Origin: JAZSMS01 sp045536015
GTDB lineage: Bacteria > Bacillota > Clostridia > Christensenellales > QALW01
Reading direction: 5' to 3'
DNA: 5,273 nucleotides
Assembly: GCA_045536015.1 (NCBI GenBank)
Contig: JAZSMS010000151.1
Location: forward strand, 1-5,273
Shown here: positions 1 through 4,901 of the stretch, in pieces
Layout of the letters: every line of letters begins with the position of its first letter
Position numbering within the stretch: the stretch's first letter is position 1
The notes under the pieces: model-generated
Seen by the model: only the letters and a program-made list of their open reading frames with translations
Databases searched by the model: none
Told to the model about the DNA's origin: nothing
Translations under genes and position numbers: made by a program

Positions 1-822
1 AACTATAGGAGTGCGTGTTGTACCTGCCTGAATTTCGCCCTCAGGAATAACAGTATCTGCTTTAAGAAGCTCCTGCATAGCCATATAAACGCCATTCTGG
101 ATATATGTTCCGCCTTGAACGTCTTTTCTTTCTACATCAACTTTTGTTCTTTTGTCGCCCTCAACTAAAAATACATCTTCGTTTATTTCAATAAAGCTTT
201 GAGCATTATTTGTTACAAAGAACACACCCTGCTCTGTTGCGTTACCCTGCTCATATCTACCAAGAGGAAGAATAACCTCTGCAGTATCACCGCGGGAATT
301 GCCTTGGCTGGTGCTTCCTGAATATAAAACTACGCCTACGCGGTTATGCTTGTTAAGATTTAACAGCTTTACTATTGCATCGTTTGCCGATTTAACAAGC
401 TGCGTTACATAGCCATTTTGGTCCATCGAATCTGATGCATCAAGCACTAAAATCGTATCTGTAGGCGTGTAGGAGTAACCTATAATCGACTTGTTTGATG
501 CAAGTGTCGAAAGCGCAATAAGGAAGTTATTGGTTTCGTCAAGCATCTTAATAGACGTATCGTTACCAAGCGCATCCTTTAAGTTTTGAAATTTGTCTGC
601 ATTTGCAAACACCGATTTATCGGTCCACACTCTACCTGCCTGTGTTGTATTATCAGCAGGAAAGAGTTCTCTCCACGAATCCATTGTAGAAGGATCAACT
701 TTTTTGTCGGTCCATATCTTAGAGGTCTGTGCCGAGGCATTAAAAGCAATAATAGGAAGTACTGCCGCAAGCATTGCCGCCACAAGCACAAATGCAGTTA
801 TTTTTTTAAAGTGTCTTTTCAT
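1..822 (-). CDS. Secreted VWA-domain surface protein, N-terminal part (3' end beyond window)
   Basis: An open frame of 274 codons begins at ATG 822-820 and runs off the window at base 1. AAAGGAA lies just upstream (837-831, about 9 nt from the start). Residues 1-31 form a signal peptide: basic MKRHFKK, a hydrophobic core, and a likely cleavage after ASA at 29-31. Two short repeats follow, KIWTDKKV (35-42) and RVWTDKSV (64-71), a pattern I associate with large VWA surface proteins of Clostridia. A von Willebrand factor A domain starts near residue 119: strand DTILVLD ends in the metal-ion-dependent adhesion site DASDS (128-132), and GGTYIQNG (237-244) supplies the likely metal-binding Thr239. 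Such proteins usually continue into Ig-like or pilin-like repeats and a wall-sorting signal, but that part is not visible. The likely role is adhesion or surface structure, by inference. It has its own promoter and is separated from yebC by a terminator. Confidence 0.88.
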   Translation of the reverse strand, partial: MKRHFKKITAFVLVAAMLAAVLPIIAFNASAQTSKIWTDKKVDPSTMDSWRELFPADNTTQAGRVWTDKSVFANADKFQNLKDALGNDTSIKMLDETNNFLIALSTLASNKSIIGYSYTPTDTILVLDASDSMDQNGYVTQLVKSANDAIVKLLNLNKHNRVGVVLYSGSTSQGNSRGDTAEVILPLGRYEQGNATEQGVFFVTNNAQSFIEINEDVFLVEGDKRTKVDVERKDVQGGTYIQNGVYMAMQELLKADTVIPEGEIQAGTTRTPIV

Positions 823-865
823 ATTTCTCTTTCCTTTCTTTTTTTTTGCAACAAATATATACTGT

Positions 866-889
866 TTAGTGTAATAGAAGTTACACTAA
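866..889. repeat. 9-bp perfect palindrome in the 5' UTR of the VWA gene
   Basis: TTAGTGTAA (866-874) and TTACACTAA (881-889) are perfect inverted repeats separated by 6 bp. The site lies between the predicted transcription start (near 932) and the VWA start codon. There is no T-tract after it on the minus strand (ACAGTATAT follows), so it is not an intrinsic terminator. It could be a dimeric repressor operator or an mRNA hairpin; the sequence alone does not decide. Confidence 0.6.
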
Positions 890-892
890 GCA

Positions 893-905
893 AAGGGTAT
901 CCCTT
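893..905. repeat. Short palindrome next to the larger one, 5' UTR of the VWA gene
   Basis: AAGGG (893-897) and CCCTT (901-905) are inverted repeats with a 3-base loop, only 3 bp from the 866-889 palindrome. On the minus-strand transcript this would be a small 5-bp hairpin directly upstream of the larger one. It is short enough to arise by chance; its position makes it worth noting. Confidence 0.35.
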
Positions 906-938
906 ATTTATCTATAAAGTTACAGTTTCCTACTATTA

Positions 939-967
939 ATTATAATATATTTATATCTATAATACAA
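939..967 (-). promoter_or_regulatory. Sigma-A-type promoter for the VWA gene
   Basis: On the minus strand a -35 box TTGTAT (967-962) and a perfect -10 box TATAAT (944-939) are separated by exactly 17 bp. Transcription should start near 932, giving a 5' UTR of about 110 nt. The site sits downstream of the yebC terminator and upstream of the VWA start, as expected for an independent unit. The surroundings are very AT-rich, so chance matches are easier, but spacing and position are ideal. Confidence 0.7.
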
Positions 968-970
968 GAA

Positions 971-999
971 TTTTTTTATAATTTTTTTTGTATTTTTTT
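971..999 (-). promoter_or_regulatory. Phased A-tracts directly upstream of the VWA -35 box (UP-element-like)
   Basis: On the minus strand three A-runs of 7, 8 and 7 bases occupy 999-993, 989-982 and 977-971. Their centres are about 10.5 and 11.5 bp apart, close to one helical turn. Tracts in phase give intrinsic curvature, and A-tracts immediately upstream of -35 are typical of UP elements that bind the RNA polymerase alpha C-terminal domain. Promoter stimulation is inferred from position. Confidence 0.5.
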
Positions 1000-1012
1000 G
1001 TTAAAAAAGCAT

Positions 1013-1039
1013 AAAAAAAGCACGATAAAAATCGTGCTT
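1013..1039 (-). terminator. yebC: Intrinsic terminator after yebC
   Basis: On the minus strand AAGCACGAT (1039-1031) pairs with ATCGTGCTT (1026-1018) as a perfect 9-bp stem with a TTTT loop, running straight into a T-run to 1013 and a second T-run at 1008-1003. It begins 9 nt after the yebC stop codon and closes the methyltransferase-yebC unit. Confidence 0.92.
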
Positions 1040-1048
1040 AATTTTGAA

Positions 1049-1786
1049 TTATTCTTCGTCGGGCAATTCAGCGTTGTGATAAACGTTTTGAACATCATCA
1101 TGCTCGTCAAACTGATCAAGCATCCAATAAATTTTCTTTAAAACATCATCACCCGAAACTGCAACCGTATTTTGCGGAATCATATCAGTTTGCGCGTCTA
1201 AAAATTGGTATCCTGCATCCTCAAGCGCCTTGCGAACTGATGAAAAATCATCTGGAGAAGTGTAGATTTCAAACGAATCTTCGTTAGGCATAAAATCTTC
1301 TGCTCCTGCGTCAAGCGCCTGCATCATAAGTTCTTCTTCATCAATAGAGCCGTTATTTTCAATAACAATAACTCCTTTTTTATCAAACATCCAAGAAACA
1401 CAGCCCGTTGCGCCCATTGCGCCGCCCGCCTTATCAAATATATGTCTGATTTCTCCTGCGGTACGGTTACGATTATCGGTAACAATCTCTAAAATAACCG
1501 CTACACCTGCAGGGCCGTAGCCTTCGTATAAAAATTCTTCGTAGTTTGCGCCGTCGCCTTCGCCCGCTGCCTTTTTAATACTACGCATAATGGTATCGTT
1601 TGGCATATTGTTTGCCTTTGCCTTGGCTATAACGTCGGCAAGCTTTGAGTTAATCGAGGGATCTGCTCCGCCTGATTTAACCGCAACAGCAAGCTCTCTG
1701 CCAAGCTTGGTAAAAATTTTACCCTTTGCAGCATCAGTCTTTGCCTTTTTATTTTTAATATTAGCCCATTTGGAATGTCCTGACAT
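1049..1786 (-). CDS. yebC: YebC/TACO1 (PmpR) family translation or regulatory protein
   Basis: The 245-residue product is full length for the family. It opens with the family signature MSGHSKWANIKNKKAKTDAAKG and carries the other conserved blocks: GRELAVAVKSGGADPS (29-44), KANNMPNDTIMRSIKKAAG (57-75), LYEGYGPAGVA (86-96), DNRNRTAGEIRH (104-115) and GCVSWMF (128-134). An acidic tail ends in LPDEE. The family is cytoplasmic. It was first described as a transcription factor (PmpR), while mitochondrial TACO1 and more recent bacterial work tie it to translation through difficult stretches such as proline runs. AGGAG (1798-1794) lies inside the end of the upstream methyltransferase gene, 7 nt before this ATG, and only 2 nt separate the two genes, so they are cotranscribed and probably translationally coupled. 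Sitting beside other translation genes agrees with a translation role. Family assignment is very sure; the exact function is less so. Confidence 0.97.
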   Translation of the reverse strand: MSGHSKWANIKNKKAKTDAAKGKIFTKLGRELAVAVKSGGADPSINSKLADVIAKAKANNMPNDTIMRSIKKAAGEGDGANYEEFLYEGYGPAGVAVILEIVTDNRNRTAGEIRHIFDKAGGAMGATGCVSWMFDKKGVIVIENNGSIDEEELMMQALDAGAEDFMPNEDSFEIYTSPDDFSSVRKALEDAGYQFLDAQTDMIPQNTVAVSGDDVLKKIYWMLDQFDEHDDVQNVYHNAELPDEE

Positions 1787-1788
1787 AT

Positions 1789-2556
1789 CTATTCTCCTAT
1801 TCTCTCAAAAGTCAATCCGTAAATTAAAATCCCTGCCGCAACCGAAGCGTTAAGCGATTCGGCACCGCCTTGGCGCATAGGAAGCGTTACCCGTTCGTCG
1901 CAAATCGCCTGAATTTCTTGGCAAATTCCGTTACCCTCATTGCCTATTATAAGGCACTTTTTACCCGAAAAAGAATTTTTATAAAAATCTTTTCCGTTTA
2001 AGGTTGCCGCTAGTAAAGAATATCCACTTTTTTTAATTTGATCAAGCGCATATAAGCTATCTTCAGCAACCATGATGTTTACTGAAAAAATAGAACTCAT
2101 AGTTGCGCGGACGGTTTTAGGATTGTATAATTCTACCGTTTCGGGTGACAGAACAATATTAGAAACACCTGCAGCATCGCACGTACGGATAATAGTACCT
2201 AAATTACCCGCATCCTGCAAGCGGTCAATAAACACGATAAGCTCGCCCGAAAGTTTTTGGGCATTAAACGCATTATCCTGCATTTTAACCTGCGCAATTA
2301 TTCCCTCGGGCGCTTCGCACGAAGAAAGTGCCAAGATTACCTCTTTAGTTGTTTCTATCTTTTCGCAGTCGAAATCGCAATCAATAAAATCGCTTGTTAC
2401 TAAAATGCACTCGAATTTTACGCCGTGAGCATAGGCATCAAGGCAGGCACGCTTCCCCTCTAAAAGATAAGTGTTGCTTTGCACTCTGCCTTTTTTTGAT
2501 TTTAGCGTTTTTAAAAATTTTATTCTTGGATTTGACAAACTGATTATTTTTTGCAT
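1789..2556 (-). CDS. SpoU/TrmH-family RNA 2'-O-methyltransferase
   Basis: The 255-residue protein has the SPOUT methyltransferase layout. An N-terminal substrate-binding domain (about 1-95) contains YLLEGKRACLDA (30-41). The catalytic trefoil-knot domain carries all three SpoU motifs: motif 1 DRLQDAGNLGTIIRTCDAAG (111-130, with conserved Asn118 and Arg124), motif 2 LIIGNEGNGI (202-211), and motif 3 LPMRQGGAESLNASVA (225-240, with the E-S-L-N core). It should transfer methyl from S-adenosylmethionine to a ribose 2'-hydroxyl, most likely in 23S rRNA; the target nucleotide cannot be read from the sequence. It resembles the B. subtilis YsgA/RlmB type, and its position downstream of rplT recalls ysgA. 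The start ATG (2556-2554) has a weak, close ribosome site, GGGGA (2565-2561). A promoter at 2606-2577 and the terminator before it suggest its own transcript with yebC. Confidence 0.95.
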   Translation of the reverse strand: MQKIISLSNPRIKFLKTLKSKKGRVQSNTYLLEGKRACLDAYAHGVKFECILVTSDFIDCDFDCEKIETTKEVILALSSCEAPEGIIAQVKMQDNAFNAQKLSGELIVFIDRLQDAGNLGTIIRTCDAAGVSNIVLSPETVELYNPKTVRATMSSIFSVNIMVAEDSLYALDQIKKSGYSLLAATLNGKDFYKNSFSGKKCLIIGNEGNGICQEIQAICDERVTLPMRQGGAESLNASVAAGILIYGLTFERIGE

Positions 2557-2576
2557 ACTATCCCCGAAACCAAAAC

Positions 2577-2606
2577 ATTATAGCTTGAATCAGCCTAAAA
2601 CGTAAA
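2577..2606 (-). promoter_or_regulatory. Probable promoter for the methyltransferase-yebC operon
   Basis: On the minus strand a perfect -10 TATAAT (2582-2577) has a partial -35 TTTACG (2606-2601, four of six matches) at 18-bp spacing. Transcription would start near 2570, giving a very short 5' UTR of about 14 nt. It lies between the rplT terminator and the methyltransferase start, where a promoter is required. Confidence 0.6.
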
Positions 2607-2631
2607 TTTTGCATTTTAAAACTAATTCAAG
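2584..2631 (-). repeat. 10-bp inverted repeat straddling the methyltransferase promoter
   Basis: On the minus strand CTTGAATTAG (2631-2622) can pair with CTGATTCAAG (2593-2584), nine Watson-Crick pairs and one G-U. Inside the 28-base gap AAAATG (2617-2612) can pair with CGTTTT (2602-2597), so a longer folded structure is possible. The right arm lies in the -35/-10 spacer and the left arm upstream of -35. It could be an operator pair or an RNA structure in read-through transcripts from rplT. Confidence 0.4.
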
Positions 2632-2650
2632 TTACAATGGTTTGGCTATA

Positions 2651-2682
2651 CAAAAAGTGCGCAATGGAAATTCATTGCGCAC
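2651..2682 (-). terminator. rplT: Intrinsic terminator after rplT
   Basis: On the minus strand GTGCGCAATG (2682-2673) and CATTGCGCAC (2666-2657) form a perfect 10-bp stem with a 6-base loop, followed directly by TTTTTG (2656-2651). It begins 8 nt after the rplT stop and ends the infC-rpmI-rplT operon. The opposite strand has only a broken T-run (AACTTTTATT), so it is mainly one-directional. Confidence 0.93.
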
Positions 2683-2690
2683 AACTTTTA

Positions 2691-3041
2691 TTAAAGGTTT
2701 TTCTTTGCAACCTCAGCCAGCTGTGCAAATGCTTCAGCATTGTAAACTGCAAGTTCTGCAAGCATTTTACGGTTGATTTCTACGTTGCCCTTTTTAAGAC
2801 CGTTGATCATCTTGCTGTAGTTAAGACCGTTAAGACGAGCTGCCGCGTTGATACGGGTGATCCAAAGCGAGCGGAAATCTCTCTTTCTAAGTTTACGGCC
2901 AACATATGCATAAGCCTGCGACTTCATAACAGCCTGGTTAGCAATACGGAACTGTCTGCTCTTAGCACCGAAGTAACCCTTAGCAAGCTTAAGAACTTTC
3001 TTATGATTCTTTTTTGTATTTACTGCTCTTTTAATTCTCAT
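2691..3041 (-). CDS. rplT: 50S ribosomal protein L20
   Basis: At 116 residues this is close to the usual 117-120 for bL20. Diagnostic blocks are KNHKKVLKLAKGYFGAKSRQ (11-30), RIANQAVMKSQAYAYVGRK (32-50), RDFRSLWITRINAAARLNGL (54-73) and the C-terminal INGLKKGNVEINRKMLAELA (79-98). L20 binds 23S rRNA early in large-subunit assembly; in low-GC Gram-positives it also represses its own operon by binding the infC leader, which is present here at 3912-3796. GGAGG lies 9 nt before the ATG (3041-3039), and 19 nt separate it from rpmI. The N-terminus reads MRIKR where most homologues have MARVKR, a one-residue deletion in the flexible basic arm. It is the last gene of the operon, followed by a strong terminator. 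Confidence 0.98.
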   Translation of the reverse strand: MRIKRAVNTKKNHKKVLKLAKGYFGAKSRQFRIANQAVMKSQAYAYVGRKLRKRDFRSLWITRINAAARLNGLNYSKMINGLKKGNVEINRKMLAELAVYNAEAFAQLAEVAKKNL

Positions 3042-3060
3042 TTTTTTCTACCTCCAAAGC

Positions 3061-3258
3061 TTACTTATAGGGAATAAGCTTACGAATATTTGCTGTTTCG
3101 CAAGCGGCAATATAGCCACCCTTACGTAAATTTCTCTTTCTCTTAGTTGACTTCTTTGTTAAAATGTGGCTGCGATAAGCCTTACCTCTTTTAACTTTTC
3201 CGGTAGCAGTAAGACCAAATCTCTTAGCCGCACCTCTGTGAGTTTTCATTTTTGGCAT
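3061..3258 (-). CDS. rpmI: 50S ribosomal protein L35
   Basis: The 65-residue, highly basic product matches bL35 from end to end: MPKMKTHRGAAKRFGLTATG (1-20), the conserved SHILTKKSTKRKRNLRK (30-46), and the C-terminal IRKLIPYK. Length is normal for the family. It is a component of the large ribosomal subunit. AGGAGG lies 8 nt before the ATG (3258-3256). It sits 20 nt after infC and 19 nt before rplT, the standard operon order, and should be controlled with them by the leader upstream of infC. Confidence 0.98.
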   Translation of the reverse strand: MPKMKTHRGAAKRFGLTATGKVKRGKAYRSHILTKKSTKRKRNLRKGGYIAACETANIRKLIPYK

Positions 3259-3278
3259 AATATTTACCTCCTAAAAAA

Positions 3279-3782
3279 TTAAATTGCTGACATTATCATA
3301 ATGAGATTTCTACCCTCTAAAACGGGCTTTTTCTCTATCTTGGCATCGTCCTTCAGCATCTGGGCAAAAAGCGACATAATTTGCTGACCAATTTCAGGAT
3401 GAGCTATCTGGCGCGCGCGGAAACGGATTGAAACCTTAACTCTGTCACCGGCTTTTAAAAACTCTCTTGCCTTTTTAGCCTTTGTTTCCATATCGTGCTT
3501 TTCGATGGTTGCAGAAAGTTGAATTTCGTGTACTGCGATAACCTTCTGATTTTTTCTTGATTCCTTTTCCTTCTTTTGTGCCTCAAAGCGATATTTGCCG
3601 TAGTCCATAATTTTGCATACGGGCGGTTGAGCCTTGGGCGAGATAAGGCAAAGGTCAAGATCCTCCTCCTCGGCGGCACGAAGAGCCTGCTCGATAGGAA
3701 GAATACCCATTTGTGCCCCATCGGGACCTATAACACGTACTTCTTTTTCTCTGATCTGTTCATTAATCGCTAATTCTAAGAT
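3279..3782 (-). CDS. infC: Translation initiation factor IF-3, probable AUC start
   Basis: The frame encodes IF-3, which binds the 30S subunit, prevents premature joining of 50S and checks the start codon and initiator tRNA. The N-domain begins LAINEQIREKEVRVIGPDG and includes PPVCKIMDYGKYRFEAQKKE with the lysine-rich linker. The C-domain has ATIEKHDMETKAKKAREFL and KVSIRFRARQIAHPEIG, ending in KPVLEGRNLIMIMSAI. No ATG is available near the start. An in-frame TTG at 3797 and GTG at 3791 both overlap the Shine-Dalgarno GGAGGTG (3795-3789) and have nothing resembling a ribosome site before them. The first codon at proper spacing (8 nt after GGAGG) is ATC at 3782-3780, giving 167 residues beginning (f)M-LELAINEQI, which fits the usual N-terminus. 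infC genes of E. coli and Bacillus are known to start at AUU, so an AUC start is plausible and would allow self-regulation. Gene identity is certain; an automated start at 3797 (172 residues) is the alternative. Confidence 0.95.
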   Translation of the reverse strand: MLELAINEQIREKEVRVIGPDGAQMGILPIEQALRAAEEEDLDLCLISPKAQPPVCKIMDYGKYRFEAQKKEKESRKNQKVIAVHEIQLSATIEKHDMETKAKKAREFLKAGDRVKVSIRFRARQIAHPEIGQQIMSLFAQMLKDDAKIEKKPVLEGRNLIMIMSAI

Positions 3783-3788
3783 GTTGAA

Positions 3789-3795
3789 CACCTCC
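3789..3795 (-). promoter_or_regulatory. infC: Shine-Dalgarno of infC that decides its start
   Basis: GGAGGTG on the minus strand directly abuts the T-tract of the leader terminator and lies 8 nt (counted from GGAGG) before ATC 3782. It overlaps the only upstream in-frame TTG and GTG codons, which therefore cannot easily serve as starts. Confidence 0.85.
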
Positions 3796-3828
3796 AAAAA
3801 AATAATGCGGGTAGCATAGACTACCCGC
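3796..3828 (-). terminator. infC: Leader terminator (attenuator) before infC
   Basis: On the minus strand GCGGGTAG (3828-3821) pairs with CTACCCGC (3814-3807), a perfect 8-bp GC-rich stem with a 6-base loop, followed by ATTATTTTTTT (3806-3796). It ends one base before the infC ribosome site, so it can work only as a conditional terminator. It may also stop read-through from the sortase operon upstream. Confidence 0.92.
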
Positions 3829-3912
3829 TAAAATACACATAAAAATTTAGGTAAATAACCGTGTGCAGCACAAAAAGCTGACAGGTGAGAAGCGGGCGGC
3901 TTCTGCTTTGCC
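3796..3912 (-). ncRNA. L20-type ribosomal protein leader of the infC-rpmI-rplT operon
   Basis: The transcribed leader of about 117 nt is well structured. AGAAGC (3904-3899) pairs with GCTTCT (3893-3888) around loop CGCCC. CCTGT-CAGC (3884-3876) pairs with GCTG-C-ACA-C-GG (3868-3859) with two bulges. The terminator hairpin follows at 3828-3807. CCCGCT (3896-3891) in the first hairpin is also complementary to AGCGGG (3829-3824) at the base of the terminator, giving an alternative antiterminator pairing. In Bacillus and relatives L20 binds such a leader and promotes termination; the Rfam L20_leader family describes this arrangement upstream of infC, including the 3' terminator. Assignment here rests on gene order and visible folding, not on a covariance-model hit. 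Confidence 0.8.
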
Positions 3913-3917
3913 TAAAT

Positions 3918-3946
3918 ATAATACTACTGCGCGCGTACTTTGTCAA
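3918..3946 (-). promoter_or_regulatory. infC: Strong sigma-A promoter of the infC operon
   Basis: On the minus strand a perfect -35 TTGACA (3946-3941) and -10 TATTAT (3923-3918, five of six) are separated by 17 bp, predicting a start near 3912. The -35 box includes the TGA stop codon of the upstream membrane protein gene, so the two units are packed without any spacer. Confidence 0.88.
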
Positions 3947-4887
3947 CTGTTTTTTTCGGAATATATTTTATTTAAAATTTCAGTATTTTTATCAATGTAT
4001 GCGTCTAAATAATCTTCTTCCTTTTTCTTTTTGCTGATGAGAATCATACCAAGCACAAGCATAACCGTTAAAATAACAAACACGATAGCAAGCAAAATCG
4101 CAAGCTTGTTTATAACAACGTCGCAAATGCCGCTTGCAAAAAAGAAAAACAGGCTTTTGCTAAGCACAAGCTTTGAAGGAATGTTGTAGAGAGCAAGCAA
4201 GCCTATCGGTACTAAAAAAGTGGTAATTGCTACCCACGTTGCCGAAACCGTGCCAAAAAACACGTCTTTTGCATGGCGTTTTTTAGCAGTTGAAAGATTT
4301 AACACCAGTGCAACAAGCGCAACGAAATAAAGCGGAAGCTGAAGCTGCGAAAACACGTTAAGCGTTGCAAATAACGGTCCTGCCTTTTTTAAATACGGCA
4401 TAATTGCGCCGGGTATAAATTCAAGCGTGCTATCAATATATCCGCAGATATAATCGTATATCTCTTTTGCCTCTTCTTCTTTAAATTCAAGCTTATTTGC
4501 ATCGCAGTAAGCTTTAATTTCTTTATAAATTACCTCTTCAAGCTTTTGCGAAGAAAAGCTTTGCAGCTGCATTTCTTTATTATCTATAATCGAGGTTATA
4601 ACAGTTATAACGTAGTTATGCTCAAATGCCTCAATTTCATTTGCAGAAACGGCATCAAAAACCTTTTGCGTATCTATTTCTACAATAGAACCAACGCTTT
4701 CAACGCACTTTTTATATTCCGCCATTGTATGTGCATCAAACTTTTCGGTCAAAATAGAGGCGCGGTACTCGTTTGCATTTGTAACAAAAGCAAAACAAAA
4801 TGTAGAAAATATAGCACCAAGCAACGCAATTGCCGTAGTAGTATTAAGAAATATTCTTAATACTTTTCTTGCTTTAGAACGTTTCAA
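3943..4887 (-). CDS. Four-helix membrane protein of unknown function, coupled to sortase
   Basis: I do not recognise this 314-residue protein. It has a basic N-terminus (MKRSKARK), a first hydrophobic helix at about 11-35, an extracytoplasmic region at about 36-171 rich in acidic and helical sequence, and three more helices at about 172-199, 209-233 and 260-284. A cytoplasmic lysine stretch SKKKKEED and a charged tail follow. The predicted topology has both ends inside. There is no obvious catalytic motif and no lipobox. The start is TTG 4887-4885, chosen because GGAGG (4901-4897) lies exactly 9 nt upstream; no ATG is better placed. The ribosome site overlaps the stop of the sortase gene and the intergenic gap is 6 nt, so translation is coupled. 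A role as a sortase-associated membrane factor is only inferred from this coupling. DUF1461-like four-helix proteins share the general layout, but I cannot confirm homology. Confidence 0.85.
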   Translation of the reverse strand: MKRSKARKVLRIFLNTTTAIALLGAIFSTFCFAFVTNANEYRASILTEKFDAHTMAEYKKCVESVGSIVEIDTQKVFDAVSANEIEAFEHNYVITVITSIIDNKEMQLQSFSSQKLEEVIYKEIKAYCDANKLEFKEEEAKEIYDYICGYIDSTLEFIPGAIMPYLKKAGPLFATLNVFSQLQLPLYFVALVALVLNLSTAKKRHAKDVFFGTVSATWVAITTFLVPIGLLALYNIPSKLVLSKSLFFFFASGICDVVINKLAILLAIVFVILTVMLVLGMILISKKKKEEDYLDAYIDKNTEILNKIYSEKNS

Positions 4888-4893
4888 TTACCT

Positions 4894-4901
4894 TCACCTC
4901 C
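4894..4901 (-). promoter_or_regulatory. Ribosome site supporting the TTG start of the membrane protein
   Basis: GGAGGTGA on the minus strand is a near-perfect Shine-Dalgarno. Its last three bases are the TGA stop of the sortase gene, and GGAGG is 9 nt from TTG 4887. This overlap decides the unusual TTG start and indicates translational coupling. Confidence 0.85.

Noticed and set aside
586..939. Plus-strand open frame of 117 codons opposite the VWA gene
   Set aside because: It is antisense to a clear signal peptide and WTDK coding region, has low-complexity Phe-rich and Cys-rich composition, and matches no family I know. It is a shadow of the real gene.
2072..2428. Plus-strand open frame of 118 codons opposite the methyltransferase
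   Set aside because: It lies wholly within a gene with all three SpoU motifs, has no convincing ribosome site and no recognisable domain.
2637..3077. Plus-strand open frame of 146 codons opposite rplT
   Set aside because: It covers the L20 gene and its terminator in antisense. Its length reflects the biased codon use of a ribosomal protein gene, not a coding signal.
3455..3721. Minus-strand 88-codon frame inside infC
   Set aside because: It is an alternative frame of the conserved IF-3 gene, and its Arg/Ser-rich composition is typical of an out-of-frame reading.
3841..3912. T-box or metabolite riboswitch in the infC leader
   Set aside because: I see no T-box sequence motif and no known aptamer core. 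Position before infC-rpmI-rplT and the terminator next to the ribosome site fit an L20 leader better.
4546..4860. Plus-strand 104-codon frame opposite the membrane protein gene
   Set aside because: It is antisense to a gene with a strong ribosome site and clear membrane helices, and shows no protein-like features.
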